The notes: generated by a model not told the origin, from the sequence alone. A stretch of 64,000 nucleotides of DNA from Kingdonia uniflora (GCA_014058105.1 JACGCM010000452.1:682001-746000); one strand, 5' to 3'. Shown: positions 44,701 through 56,031, counted from the first letter of the stretch. A program made the numbers and translations.

Positions 44701-46002
44701 GTGCTTGCTTATTTGGACATCGCATATATAATAGGAGCGTCTTGAGCGAAGGAGAGGGAAAAAGAGGGATATAAGGAGGAAACCCTAAAAAAGTGGCCAT
44801 TAATAGGTTTGAGCGGTTCGTCAAGAATGTACCATTTAACCAGGTTACGGAAAGACTTATCCATGTAACCTGGGATACGTGCTAGGTTAATTCCCTTATT
44901 ATCGTAACTACTAACTTCTAAGGAAATAGTTAGTTGTAACTACATAGTTATGTCCTATAATTATGTTCCAAATCGAACTGTAATCATTGAGATGCTGGTA
45001 AATATCCTACTATAATGAAGTACTTTAATGAAAAAAATTTACGATTTTAACATTCCATGAACAAAGTAATAATTTGAGAATTAGCAAATATCAATACAAC
45101 AATCAAATCAATTAAATACTAAAATGTTGCACTACATGAAGAAGACTCATTTGTAGATGAATTTGGGGGAAAACCAACTCCTTCATTATCCGTATCCTCC
45201 TCTTCTTCTATAAAGGCCTCGGGGAAGAAAGGAAGATCAAATTCTAGTTGGCAATAAAATTTCTTAAACAAGAATGGTTTGTCATACCGATAGTGCCATC
45301 CCCCCCCCCCCCCCCCCCCCCCGCGCGATTCGTTGGATCTCTGCCAACCCTTGATTTGGTGACTATCTTGCATTTTAAACACTTAGGGAGTGAAAAACAC
45401 GACAATCAGTCTCAATAGCGCGCCAACGATCTCACAGCGAAGAAATTGTCCGCAATTTGGGTTAGCGCTTGAACTTATGCTTTACTCGTTTCTTCTCCTT
45501 TTCGCGCCTGCGAGCACCTATAGTATAGGTGAGAATGCTTCTGTAAAAACAGGGCTAAATGTTCGGGTTTCTCACACTGAGTTGATTTTTCCAACCATGA
45601 TTGTTTGTCGTTAGATGAGACAATTTGGGTGACGACTAATAACCATCTTGAAAACCTTACATAGCTCAAAATCTTCAACATGGTTGAACTAATCATTTAA
45701 TTTCGTGATGACTTCAAGAGAAGAAGACAGGGGAACCAATTGGAAGATAACCCTATATATGAGCTCTTATTATACAAGTGTTAGGAAGTTAGGCAATTGT
45801 GTTTTACAGGTGATGCCAATTAATGTTCAACCTTCAACAAGAAAATGTAACAGCTGCCTTACGACAAAAAAAATCAGATAGCTAGATACAAGTTTTTTAG
45901 CAAGAAGTTTATTTATATATGCAGGATCATAAGTACAAGATAATTACAAACCAAGGATAAAATTGCCCTTAGAAGCTCAAACTATAAGCTGAATAATGCC
46001 AA
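44701..46002. other. Unassigned stretch with a 22-bp poly(C) tract
   Basis: It contains a hairpin CCAGGTTAC ... GTAACCTGG (44839-44876), a homopolymer of C at 45301-45322, and a short minus-strand ORF (45382-45119) whose acidic tail EEEEDTDNEGVGF follows the poly-Gly encoded by that tract. I cannot assign the ORF. Nothing else is seen. Confidence 0.4.
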
Positions 46003-46325
46003 AGTCTATTCGAATAAGATTGTATTCAAATATTTTTTATAGTCTATTTGAATAAAACATCACAGACGTAAATGTATTCGAACATAGAAAATTCTATTCG
46101 AATAAAATCAATCAGTGTATTCGAACAGGAAAGATTCTATTCGAACAGAGAAAATTCTATTGGAATAAAATTACTCTAGAAAGAGTGTATTCTAACAGAG
46201 AAACTTCTATTCGAATAAAATCACTCAGGAAAGAGTGTATTCGATCAGAGAAAAATTATATTCGAATACAATAACTCAGGAAAGAATGTATTCGAACATG
46301 AGAAGTGTTATTCGAATAAAAAATT
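46003..46325. repeat. TTCGAA minisatellite
   Basis: About six units of GTATTCGAACAGAGAAAATT, CTATTCGAATAAAATCACTC, AGGAAAGA run head to tail with a period near 50 bp. Two palindromic cores, GTATTCGAAC and TATTCGAATA, alternate in each unit. It abuts the 3' end of LINE-C, and may be its 3' untranslated region. Confidence 0.85.
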
Positions 46326-46329
46326 TAGT

Positions 46330-47470
46330 TCAGCTAAAACAAAAGTGCCCAGTACGAGGGTCTTCAATTCTTGTCAAAAATTCCGGCCTCCCCTCTGCCC
46401 ATTCCTCAAAATGTAGGTCAGCTCTGGATCTTCTCTTAGCCGTGGTGTCTGCCGAGAAATTTGCTTCTCTCCATATTGAGTTGAAACGGAATGTTTGTAT
46501 GGATGTTAGTAGTTTCCTCTACTTGCTTCGGAACTTCCAGGGTATCTTACTTGAAATAAAAGCTTTGATAGTTGCCGAGGAGTCTGAAACTGTCCACAAA
46601 GATTTCCATCCTCTATGTATTGCTTTTTTTACCCCGTCTATGATAGCTTGAACTTCAGCCAGGTAGTTAGTGGTGGAACCCACTTCTTTACTGAGTGTGC
46701 CCAAAACTCGGCCCTCCTAGTCTCTATATACAACTCCAATCCCTGACGGTCTAGGGTTTCCCAATGTTGAGCCATCACAACACAGCTTAACCTCTCTGAT
46801 GTTCGGCAGAGTCCATCCGAAGCTACGAATGGATGGAGCATTCCCCATTTTACAGTTGACCGATAGAACTTTGACCACCTGTAGTTCGAAGGTTGTATTG
46901 TACATGCTATTTGAAGACAATTTGGCACTATTGGATATGTCTCCCAGAACCTTATTTTGTATCTCTCTGATGGGCAGCTTCCTTTCATCGAATCTGATTT
47001 TATTTCTCAAATGCCAAAGCCATCGACAGATTGCGAACACCACAGTAATCCATAAGTCATTGAGGTACGAGCTATGCATCTTGCATTTCTCCAGAGTATT
47101 TTTCCAACCATCCGTACCTAAAATAGCAGCAAGTTGGAAAGCATTTACAGCCCAAACCCACAACACTTTGGCTATGGGGCATTCAAAGAATTGATGGTCT
47201 TCCGTTTCGGCATTGTTACAGAAGTGAACACACATAAAGGCTATCTGAATTCCATTCCTCTGGACTTTCTCATCAGTGGGGAGGATTTGGCTCATTAATC
47301 TCCACGTAAACCTGCTTAGACTCGGATGTAGACACTTCCTCCATGTATATCTCCACCACCAAGCTGTGTCGAATCGTTTCTTAGTACATTTGAATGCATT
47401 TTTAACTGAGAAGTCACCATGAACATCTGGCTTCCAAATCTGAATATCCTCCACGAGTTACAAGGAATAT
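46330..47470 (-). pseudogene. LINE-C zf-RVT and RNase H domains
   Basis: The frame at 47454-46717 is 245 codons long. It starts with IWKPDVHGDFSVKNAFKCTK, TWRLMSQILPTDEKVQRNGI and the metal-binding CVHFCNNAETEDHQFFEC of the plant zf-RVT domain, then IRFDERKLPIREIQNKVLGD. The RNase H domain starts REVKLCCDGSTLGNPRPSG with the first acidic residue in CCDGS, then GIGVVYRD. After a stop it continues with TTNYLAEVQAI (Glu) and WTVSDSSATIKAF (Asp), and ends in GHFCFS at the TGA 46330-46332. The D-E-D set of the catalytic site is intact at residue level, though stops and frame changes interrupt the ORF. Confidence 0.85.
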
Positions 47471-47819
47471 TAGTAATGTCTATTCCCATAGCCAAGAAGG
47501 CCAAAGAGATATCAGAAGGGAAGTTCCATCCATCAGCATTTATGAAATCACTAACCCTAGTTGTACACTTTTTCCATAGATGGTGAGGGAGATCAATATG
47601 TTCTCCTAAAGGGATGTCTGATGCCCAAGAGTCTATCCAGAAGTCAATCTTCGTACCCTTTCTGATTATCCATCCTATAAATGGTTTAGTAATGTCGTCC
47701 GCATGTTTAATACCCAGCTAAACAGAAGAACGTTTATGGTACTGAATGCTTTCGCCTCAAGTAGTATGGAATTTAGCATGTAAGAGTTGAGCCCAAGTCT
47801 CTTCTCTTTGAGTGAAAAT

Positions 47820-49300
47820 CCAATTTAGCTTTCATAGCATAGCGTTATTCACCTCTCTCAAGCTCCGTATACCCAGACCACCTTCATTGAGTGGTTTACA
47901 AAACTTTTCCCATCGCAGAGTAATTCCCTTTCTCTTTGTAGAATCCCCAGTCCAAATAAAGTTACGAATGATGGAATCTCCTTCTTTGATTAAGGATTGT
48001 GGCCACTTGTAGATGGCCATATTTTAAATGGGGATGCTATTAAGAATCAATTTGGCAAGGACTACTCTCCCTTGAAAGGATAGCATTCACCCATTCCAAC
48101 TATTCGCTCTCTTCCGAATTTTTTCCACCGGGGGTTAATAGTGTTTTTGGATATCCTTCCTTGTACCAGTGGGATGCCAAGATATGTTTCTGGGAATGCC
48201 CCCTCCCTAAACCCAAACATGTCGATCACCTCTCGTCGCCTATGGTTCGGAATATGGCCAAGAAAAATATTGCTTTTCTCAATGCTAACCACCTACCCGG
48301 AAGCTTGTTGGTAGGCTTTCAGAATTTTATGCAAATTCCTTAAGCACTTGGCATTACAGTTAACAAACAAAAAAATGTCGTCAGCAAAAAATAGGTGAGT
48401 AAGTCCTTAATAGTAAATAGCAGGGGAGATAGTGGATCACCTTGCTTGAGACCCCGAGATGCCTTGAAGTATCCAGAAGGGCTACCTTGATTGAAACTGA
48501 TATCATCCCCGTATTAATAATGGTATGGATCCAATTGCAGAAGGTGTTGCAGAACCCCAGAGACCGGAGAACTTTGAGCAGGAAATCCCAACTCATAGTA
48601 TCATAAGCTTGGGTAATATCCAGCTTCAAGCCAACATTACCACCATGTCTTTTAGTCCCCATCTCATTTACCATCTCAGAAGCCATGCAAATATTACTCT
48701 GGATGCTTGTTGTAGGTATGAACACATTTTTCTCCTTAGACCCAATTCTTGACGCAATCGAAGAGAGTCTTACAACCAAAATCTTTGTAATGAGTTTAAA
48801 AATAAAGTTACTCAGGAATATAGGCCTATAGCCCTTCACCCGAGACGGTTTCTGCATTTTAGGGATCAGAACAATGAGGTTAGAGTTGAAGTTTACTGGA
48901 AGAACTCCGTCCCTGAAGAAAGACGAGGTACCCATCAAAATATCCACCCCAATAATATCCTAATAGGTCCTTAAAGATGCTCCTGGAAACCCATCCGGTC
49001 CTGGAGAGCTCTCTCCATCCAGAGAGAATACAACATCTCAAGCTTCCTCCTCATTAGGAATGCCAGAGAGACTAGTATTTTCATCCTTTATAACCAAAAC
49101 TTCATTATGGGTAAATAGTCAGGGCACTCCATCACCTCATATCGTGCAAGCTTGTATGCATAGTAGCTTACAATGTAATCTTTAATGCAGTCTTGATTAG
49201 AGATCACTACCCCATACTGATCAGTAATTTCCAAAATGTAGGTCTTGGCTATATGTGTGGCCTGGTGGAAATATGCAGTGTTTCGATCCCCAGCAAACAA
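47820..49300 (-). pseudogene. LINE-C reverse transcriptase
   Basis: The block at 48947-48381 gives FNSNLIVLIPKMQKPSRVKG, YRPIFLSNFIFKLITKILVV, TTSIQSNICMASEMVNEMG, LKLDITQAYDTMSWDFL and LRSLGFCNTFCNWIHTI. After a frameshift the catalytic FADD box is intact at 48377-48388 (LFFADDIFLFVN). Downstream are EKSNIFLGHIPNHRRREVID, MFGFREGAFPETYLGIPLVQ and DSIIRNFIWTGDSTKRKGIT. The N-terminal side (49300-49088) has the FHQATHIAK segment preceding RT. This covers fingers, palm and thumb of an L1-type RT (PF00078). Confidence 0.87.
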
Positions 49301-49429
49301 CCATTTTTTCCATGATCATTGACGCCAATCTTCCTCCTCCTTCTCCTCTATTTGTTCTAGCTCTTTTGTTTTAGTAAGCATCTGCATAAACATGATATCA
49401 TCTGTTTGATCATTCTCTTGCCAGATTTG

Positions 49430-49880
49430 AAGTTAAAGTATATCTCGTTCTAGTTCCATCTTGTTGTGGACGGTATTATCAACGGCTAACTTTTTCCAGT
49501 TTTTAATCTCCACTTTCAGTCTCTGTAATTTCATCATGATGTTGAATAAAGGAGCGGCAGAGAGAGATTGATTCCAGCAATTCACAACCATTTCTCTAAA
49601 CCCATTCACCTTACTCCAAGATTGTAAATAATGGAAAGGTATGTTACTTGGTTTAACTATATCATTGTACTCACCAAAAACAAGAGAGTGATCAGACTTA
49701 GTTCGGAGAAACACCTTTACCTTCTAGTTGCAGAATTTGTCATTCCAGCTATCATTAATGAAACTTCAATCCAACACACTCAATATTGAGCTAGATACAA
49801 GCTCAACACCTCAATTATGACGTAAACATTCTCCATATATTGCCTTTTGCGTTTCTAGGTAATTAAATGCGGTCAGTAAA
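49430..49880 (-). pseudogene. LINE-C endonuclease, C-terminal part
   Basis: VFLRTKSDHSLVFGEYNDIV (49714 on) contains the SDHS motif of the LINE endonuclease. Next are NIPFHYLQSWSKVNGFREMV and a helical linker to the RT. Upstream, LDWSFINDSWNDKFC-like text extends to about 49860. The N-terminal three quarters of the domain are absent. Confidence 0.75.
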
Positions 49881-50056
49881 ATGGTCGTAAGACATCAATG
49901 GCTTTTTGGTTCCCTACTTTTAAAAAGGAAAAGATTAATCATTTAATTTTATAAGTTAACCGAGATATGGCATAAATAATAACAATTATATAATATTGAT
50001 TTAAAATAAATAGTTGTAATTGTATACAAAATATTTGGAAAGTCATTAACTGCACA

Positions 50057-51443
50057 TCAGGAAATATTTTTGTACAAAGCGCTCTCCATCATCATTGTGT
50101 GTAAACACTTCATCCGCCCGTGCCACTCATTGCTTACCTCAAAATTTGTATATTCTATAAACTTATACCAAAACTGTGATATAGGCGGGAACGGACAATT
50201 TTCTTCATGCCTTCGTATAGCCCTATGGAATATATTATCTTGTCCCCACACAGACACATTAAATTCCAAGTAAATAACATTACGAGTGTTACACCTTCTC
50301 AAAGGCATGAACGTGGCGAACTACTCTGTTAAAATGAAGGAAAAGCCCATTTTGTATACAATTGCTAGAACATGTCGGAAATATGGCAATAGCAACCTTC
50401 TGTCAGGTTCTTGAAGATTGTCCTCTCTTGTTTGGCATATGGAAGCACATTTATTATACACCACCAACCATTTCAAGCAATAAACTATTGGAGTATTTTT
50501 GCTATCAGTAGGGTCAAGCAACTGAATTATGTTTCCTTCCACTCTTCAGAATATGTTAACTTCTTTAGGCAATCTACCTTCATAGTTCAAAAGTTGCCCC
50601 ACATAATATATGAGGCGGTAGCTCAAAATCCATTATTTTCATCTTTCAGGGAAGATTCAAACATCTGGATAAAACCATGGTAACACATAGGAACATATTT
50701 CTTCGCCTCGTGAGTTGGCACTGCCTTTCCTGTATAAGGTAACTTATCAAACCCAAGCGCCTTCAACTATTTGTCTAATGTTTTTATGCATTTTTTCTTC
50801 TCTTTGCCTTTTACCATTGTAGGAGCTACATTTGCCTTGGTAAGAGGAACATTTGCCTTGGTAGTGGCTACCTTTACCTTGGCAGTGGCAATCTTCCCTT
50901 GTTCAGACACCGTCTCAACATCTTTATCATTAGATTTAGCTGCAAAGCTAACCCGTTTCTCCCATTTCTCTAATGCTTAAGGCATTTTTTCAGTGCTTTG
51001 CACTTCTTCAATAAGCCTGAATTTCTTTAATGGCCTAACTGTGCTACTTTTTAAATAAACAAATTTCCTTTTCATCATATAACCCTGCCCTACCGGAGTT
51101 ACTTCAGATGGTTAGGTATCAATGTGATCTCAGGGGCTGGGTTCTTCACATGACTCGTTACTTGAAGATGATGCATCATCGACCTCTTGCTCTGTGTCTC
51201 CACCCAAGAGCTTGGATACCCAAAGAATCATACTCATCATCGTCGGTGGGGAACTTTTAATCTTATTCACAATTATCTTTAATTGCTCTGAAGCTGCCAC
51301 CATGGTACTGCGCTACAATTACATAATACCTAGCATTAACAACCAAGTACATTGAAATTTCATTTATTAACACAAGTTTTGAAATAAAAAATAAATGGTA
51401 ATACTTACATTATGGTCCACAATACCACTGTCACCATCACCAT
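50057..51443 (-). pseudogene. Unidentified spliced gene remnant on the minus strand
   Basis: I do not recognise this. A first exon (…DGDSGIVDHN, 51440-51411) ends at a good donor, AAT|GTAAGTATT. The acceptor TAGCGCAG near 51312 joins STMVAASEQLKIIVNKIKSS, a Ser/Glu segment (DDASSSSNESCEEPSP), an Ala/Lys/Val repeat (KVKVATTKANVPLTKANVAP) and LKALGFDKLPYTGKAVPTHE. Further blocks are RRLLLPYFRHVLAIVYKMGF (near 50400) and LRRCNTRNVIYLEFNVSVWG, FPPISQFWYKFIEYTNFEVS (50300-50100), with stops between. It ends at the Gypsy LTR fragment, which cut or replaced its promoter. It could be host-derived or an element gene. Confidence 0.4.
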
Positions 51444-51892
51444 TGTAGTAGCCTACTCGAAGGCTACATCAAAGCCTACCTAGAGACTCGAAGCCCAACA
51501 AGTCAAACAGCGGATTCCACAAAGCCTCCCAAGATTAACCGAATACTCGAAGGAAGAATCAAGGAGAACTACGTGGTCGAAGCTAGAGATAGACAGTCAG
51601 CACCAAAACTCGGCTCCAAAGAAAATTTTGACCATAGTGATTCATGGTAGAAGGCTGACACACCTGACAACTAGCTCACCAAACAGAATAGTGAAACAAG
51701 CCGCCAGACAACTACAAGGTCAGAATCAACTAAACGTACCGAACAACTATCCCAAAGGGTATACTTGTAATCTAACCTCCCATGGTGACTCACCCGTTTA
51801 ATATCACCTATAAATAGGAAGGAGGTGACACTATGAAGTGGTTAGGAAACTCTCTCTAATATCCCTAACAAGATTACCTTTGAACGCACTGT
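51444..51892 (+). repeat. Partial LTR of a related Gypsy family
   Basis: It begins TGTAGTAGCCTACTCGAAGG, nearly the same as the LTR start at 51893, and has a TATA box (CTATAAATAGGAAGG, 51808-51822) after a body that is otherwise different. It is interrupted at 51892 by the full 5' LTR that follows. It is best read as the first half of an older LTR into which the younger element inserted. Confidence 0.65.
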
Positions 51893-52814
51893 TGTAGTTG
51901 CCTACTCGCAGCCTTCGACAGACAGCCGAAGCCCACTACATAGACTACTCGAATGTATCGAAGCCCACTCAATCCCAACAACAGGCTCCTCAGAGATCCC
52001 CCAAAGACGAATCTTTGACACCAGACAAAACTTCAAGAACGGATCAGTACATTGCAGCAGACATCCTTCGACCATATCTACATACGGTCGAAGTATGATA
52101 AAAAAGATAGACAGGGAACTCTCTAGACAAAACTTTGAGAACGGTTAAGTATATTACAGCAGACATCTTTCAACCAAATCTACATACGGTCGAAGTATGA
52201 CAAGACAGACAGACTGCCAGCTCACCAGACAGAACTTCGAGAAAGGATTAACATCTTAACAGCAGATATCCTTCGACCTCACTATCATACGGTTAAAGCA
52301 AGATAAGACAGACAACTACCTCAATAGATGAGATAACGCATTGATTGGCCCATGCGTCTGCAGTGACAAGTCCAACCACTGCATTGTCCAGGGCCATCAC
52401 CAATAAATGCAGTAGTAACAGTACCGACAAGACCGGCGTCCGTCACTTGCCGGGATTTTCTGACAACCTAATCATGTAAACCGGACCCACGCATGGTGAC
52501 TCAGCTACCTATGACTCCATAAATAGAGGAGAGGAGAAACCAGACGGGGGTACAAAAAATCTCCTCCAGCCTTTGCATCTTTACCTTCGACCACCCATTA
52601 AATCTGTACTCGAACCCTCTTATTTACTCTTCAATAATACAATTTATCTTAAAAATCCTCATCAAAAGTCGCAGAGAGTCACATTCGGGCCTCTACGCAA
52701 GTATTTTCCTTTAGTTATATCTTATCTTTGGCCAATTGCTTGTTCCCTTTGATTGAGGATCGAGTCTACTTTGTAAGAACCGACTCCCCATCCGAACAGA
52801 GTTAGGTCCCTACA
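51893..52814 (+). repeat. 5' LTR
   Basis: It starts TGTAGTTGCCTACTCGCAGC and ends GTTAGGTCCCTACA next to the primer-binding site. The promoter is CTCCATAAATAGAGGAG (about 52514-52530). Its first 199 bases align with the 3' LTR at 63802-64000. Confidence 0.85.
52023..52310. repeat. Three ~105-bp repeats inside the LTR with a CTTCGACC/GGTCGAAG palindrome
   Basis: Units start at about 52023, 52128 and 52228: CCAGACAAAACTTCAAGAAC, then CAGCAGACATCCTTCGACC and CATACGGTCGAAGTATGA. The inverted words TTCGACC and GGTCGAA flank a ~15-bp spacer. Being upstream of the TATA box, they look like U3 enhancer repeats. Confidence 0.75.
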
Positions 52815-52832
52815 ATTGGCACCGTCTGTGCT
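52815..52832 (+). promoter_or_regulatory. Primer-binding site
   Basis: ATTGGCACCGTCTGTGCT directly follows the LTR end. TGGCACCGTCTGTG has the TGG start expected of a site complementary to a tRNA 3' end, and TTGGCGCCGTCTGTGGG-like sites are usual in plant Gypsy elements. I do not assign the tRNA. Confidence 0.7.
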
Positions 52833-52897
52833 TCCCACCCTACCAATCTCCCTCCCTTGTTCCCCTCCTTTTGGTTGCTGCCCCAGCAGATTATCCT

Positions 52898-54455
52898 CAA
52901 TGGCACCCACATGCCGTTCCAACTTCACCCAGGCAGGAAATTCTATCAACGGAGTCGCTGCTCTAATAACATTGTTATCTCAACAAGTCGCTCAGGCAGA
53001 AGAGTGCCACCAGAACCAACTTAATCAGGAACGATAAAGCCACCGCTTAGCGTTGGAAATCGAACGGAGCCACCGTCTCGATGACGAAAATAGACAAAAC
53101 AAAGCAATCGATGAGCTGCGCAACACCGTTCGCGAGCTACAGAGATTACAGCCCTTGGAACCTGCTCGACCATCCTAGGCATCCGACCCACCTTGGCCCT
53201 TCTCAAAACCTCGAGTTACCCCCAGTTCACAACAGGGCCAATGGTATTCCCCATACTATTCCTCTAGCTGGATCTATCCACCTTGGGATTCATCCCACAG
53301 AAGACTCTTCTGACTCAACCCTTCGGTCCTCAAGATAACCCAGACGCCGTCCTGCTTGAGAACGGCTCGGGGAACACAGTGCTGACTTTATACTACATAC
53401 TCGACCCAACAACCCTCGACTTCACCAATCTCCCCCTCATTCTGCATGCGTTACACAGCAGGACTTCGACCACAAAATACAGCCACTCATCTGTGTTACT
53501 GCGAGTCCCGCCACGGACTCCTAGAGCCGCCTTAATAGCCCGATCTGCCCTAAACTTCTGGCTATCAAAATACCCTCTAACTTTCATGTTCCCAAACTCA
53601 GTAAATATCGTAATACAGATCTTAAATCCCACATCCTCGAATTCAAAAATGCCCTAAGCCTCTACTCCACGGCTGACTATCTTTTATGCTACCTATTTCC
53701 AACAAGCCTTACTGATAATATCCTTCGATGGTACCACAATCTCCCAAATGGTTCGATTCGCAACTTTGAGCAACTATCACAACTTTTCATCACCCAGTTC
53801 TCCTTCATAAAAAATAGAGAGGTCAGATTTGATGTTCTTTTCAATTTCAGAAAGTCCGACAATGAGACCATCGAAGCCTTCACCAAAAGATTCCTCGACG
53901 AATCCCGCAAAATTGAAAACCTCGACTGCTCGAATGCTATTTTGGCATATTTGAATACTTTGCCCGATCACAGCAGAGTAAAAGAACATCTCGTTCTCCA
54001 CAAACCCAAAACACTCGAAGAGATTCTCTCGATGGTCAACGGCTTTATCGACCACGAGCACCTTCAAGAGTCCCGCAAACAGAGCCAGCCTCCACAAATA
54101 GCAAATTTCAATAAACCTCGGCAACACACCCACTCTGCTCTCATACCCCTGATCGCTTCTATCTCACATGAGACTGAGAGCCGCAAACACCCCACCATTG
54201 ATAACAGCACCAAAGTTTGCAAGAAGCGGCTAAAGCTTGTTTTACCTACACTCACTGCTCCCCTAAACACCCTTCTACCACACATACAGGCAGACCACAT
54301 TTGGCGCGTCCCTTTCCCCATCGAAGTCCAACCAGGCAAATCTCTCTGCGCCAACCACAAATGCAATTGTCATCATACCAATAAATGCTTCGCCCTTCAG
54401 CGTTCTCTAGAACTTATTTTTCATAACAGGACATTTGCACCAATATATCGTTGAT
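52898..54455 (+). pseudogene. gag: gag polyprotein
   Basis: It starts MAPTCRSNFTQAGNSINGVA (ATG near 52901). A helical segment (RSHRLDDENRQNKAIDELRN) follows, then a Pro/Ser-rich stretch. The Retrotrans_gag core (PF03732 type) is at 53690-54060: ILRWYHNLPNGSIRNFEQLS, FSFIKNREVRFDVLFNFRKS, NETIEAFTKRFLDESRKIE and LAYLNTLPDHSRVKEHL. Near 54340 there is a C-x2-H-x4-H-x4-C knuckle (CANHKCNCHHTNKC), as in Tat-type gag. Frame changes and stops occur at several points. Gag forms the particle that packages element RNA. Confidence 0.82.
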
Positions 54456-54639
54456 CTACCAAGCTGCCTCGATGGGTTCTACCTCAAATCCTTATCCACC
54501 CCTACTACTAACCCAGCCGAGGTGCACATCTACAGAGTCAAATTCATTGAAGTCAACAACATAGACAGTCGACTCACCAAGAGCAAATGAAAGTGCATCA
54601 AAGAATGTTATAAGCTCACCTATCAGGAGAAATTCCCTA

Positions 54640-54800
54640 CACTCTTGCCAGAAACCAGCCGTCACCCTCGACTCGAAGGTATCATTTTCATCGACTGTGA
54701 CACTTTACACATCCATTTTCCCCATTCCGATCCATTAGTCATCATGATTAGGGTCGAAGAAACAAAGACATCTTTGCCTGGACATTTCAAGAAATGCCTG
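54640..54800 (+). pseudogene. Region before the protease; protease itself deleted
   Basis: RHPRLEGIIFIDCDTLHIHF and PHSDPLVIMI match the conserved stretch just upstream of the aspartic protease in Tat-type elements. The DTGSS catalytic motif and the protease body are absent: within about 30 bases the text jumps to the DMPGI-like segment that precedes RT (PGHFKKMPGINPNLACHH). An internal deletion of roughly 0.7-1 kb is inferred. Confidence 0.65.
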
Positions 54801-56031
54801 GTATCAACCCCAACCTCGCCTGCCACCACCTCGATCTCATTCCTTATTCCACAGCCATCAAGCAAAAAAAACGTACACTGGCACAACGACTTCGAGAAGC
54901 TGTAAACCTTGAAATTGACAAGCTCATAGTCGTTGGGTTTATTAGAGAAGTGAAGTACGCAGACTGGATATCGAACATCGTGGCAGCTCCTAAGAAGAAT
55001 GGCAAAATCAAAATCTGCGTCGACTAAACTAACCTCAACAAGCATACACCGAAGAACAGTTTCCCCCTCCCAATTATCTCAGCACTCCTCGATGTCACTG
55101 CTGGACACGAGCGCCTATTTATGATGGACGCGGCTTCAGGTTACAATCAGGTACCCCCCTTCCTTGAAGATCTACTTAAAACTGCATTTATAACCAAACA
55201 AGGCCTTTGCTGTTTCAATGTTATACCCTACGGCCTTAAAATTGCCGGTGCCACCTACCAATGCCTTGTCACAACCATGTTTAAACCCATGCTTGGCAAG
55301 TTAGTCGAAGTCTATATCGATGACATGTTATGCAAAAGCCTTCATAAGAATACCCATATCCAAGACCTAACAGAAATCTTCTCAATACTTCGCACGTATA
55401 ATATGAAACTCAACCCAGATAAGTGTCAATTTGGCGTGTCATCCAGAAAATTTTTGGGTCACCTTATCAGTATACGTGGGATAGGGATCGACCCCACCCA
55501 CATTCGAGCCCTCACAGACATGCCTTCGCCCCGAACCAGGAAAACGTCCAAAAAGTAGCTAGCAGGATAGCAGCCTTTAACCGTTTCATTTCGAAATCAT
55601 CTGACCGATGTGTTTGGCATTTTTCCCTCTTACGCGATCAGGGTGCCCACAAAATAAAAAAGAAAAACAACCCTGAGATCAATTGGACCCCTGAGTGCGA
55701 ACAAGCCTTCCTTGAACTTAAAACTTATCTTAGCTATCCACCTATTATTTGTACCCCTATCGAAGGCGAGACACTCTCTTTATACCTTACTTCCACAGAA
55801 ACATCTATCAGTGCAGTACTCATTCGACTTGATTCAAACATCGAAAGCCCTGTATATTTCATCAGTAAAACCCTAACCCCTGCAGAGACCCGGTATACAA
55901 AACTCAAGCTTTTACTCCTCACACATGTCTATTCAGCCCGCAAGCTCAAACCATATTTTCAGGCTCATCCCATCCGTGTTATTGCCAGTTATCCCCTTCG
56001 AGAAGTACTCAGAAAAAAAAGAAAAATCTAG
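54794..56031 (+). pseudogene. pol: Reverse transcriptase and RNase H of the Gypsy element
   Basis: RT blocks: IDKLIVVGFIREVKYADWIS, NIVAAPKKNGKIKICVD (then a TAA), FMMDAASGYNQV with the first Asp, TAFITKQGLCCFNVIPYGLK, and the YIDD catalytic box at 55313-55324. Next are KLNPDKCQFGVSSRKFLGHL and ISIRGIGIDP. After a frameshift near 55556 the RNase H region gives AFNRFISKSSDRC, INWTPECEQAFLELKTYLSY, ISAVLIRLDSNIESPVYFIS and KTLTPAETRYTKLKLLLLTH. This is the standard Ty3/Gypsy RT plus RNase H order. It lacks the protease in front. Confidence 0.88.

Larger units (their letters stand above)
46330..49880 (-). mobile_element. LINE-C, L1-type non-LTR retrotransposon, 5'-truncated
   Basis: On the minus strand the order is endonuclease end, reverse transcriptase, zf-RVT, RNase H, stopping at a TGA at 46330-46332. 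The left (5') edge near 49880 falls inside the endonuclease, as in usual 5' truncation. Coding capacity is broken by frameshifts but blocks are long, so it is younger than LINE-A. The TTCGAA minisatellite lies directly downstream. Confidence 0.85.

Noticed and set aside
46799..47194. Plus-strand open frame over LINE-C
   Set aside because: It is antisense to the clear zf-RVT/RNase H frame at 47454-46717.
52815..52832. tRNA gene
   Set aside because: It is only a primer-binding site of about 14-18 bases next to an LTR; no cloverleaf surrounds it. I saw no tRNA or rRNA gene in the window.
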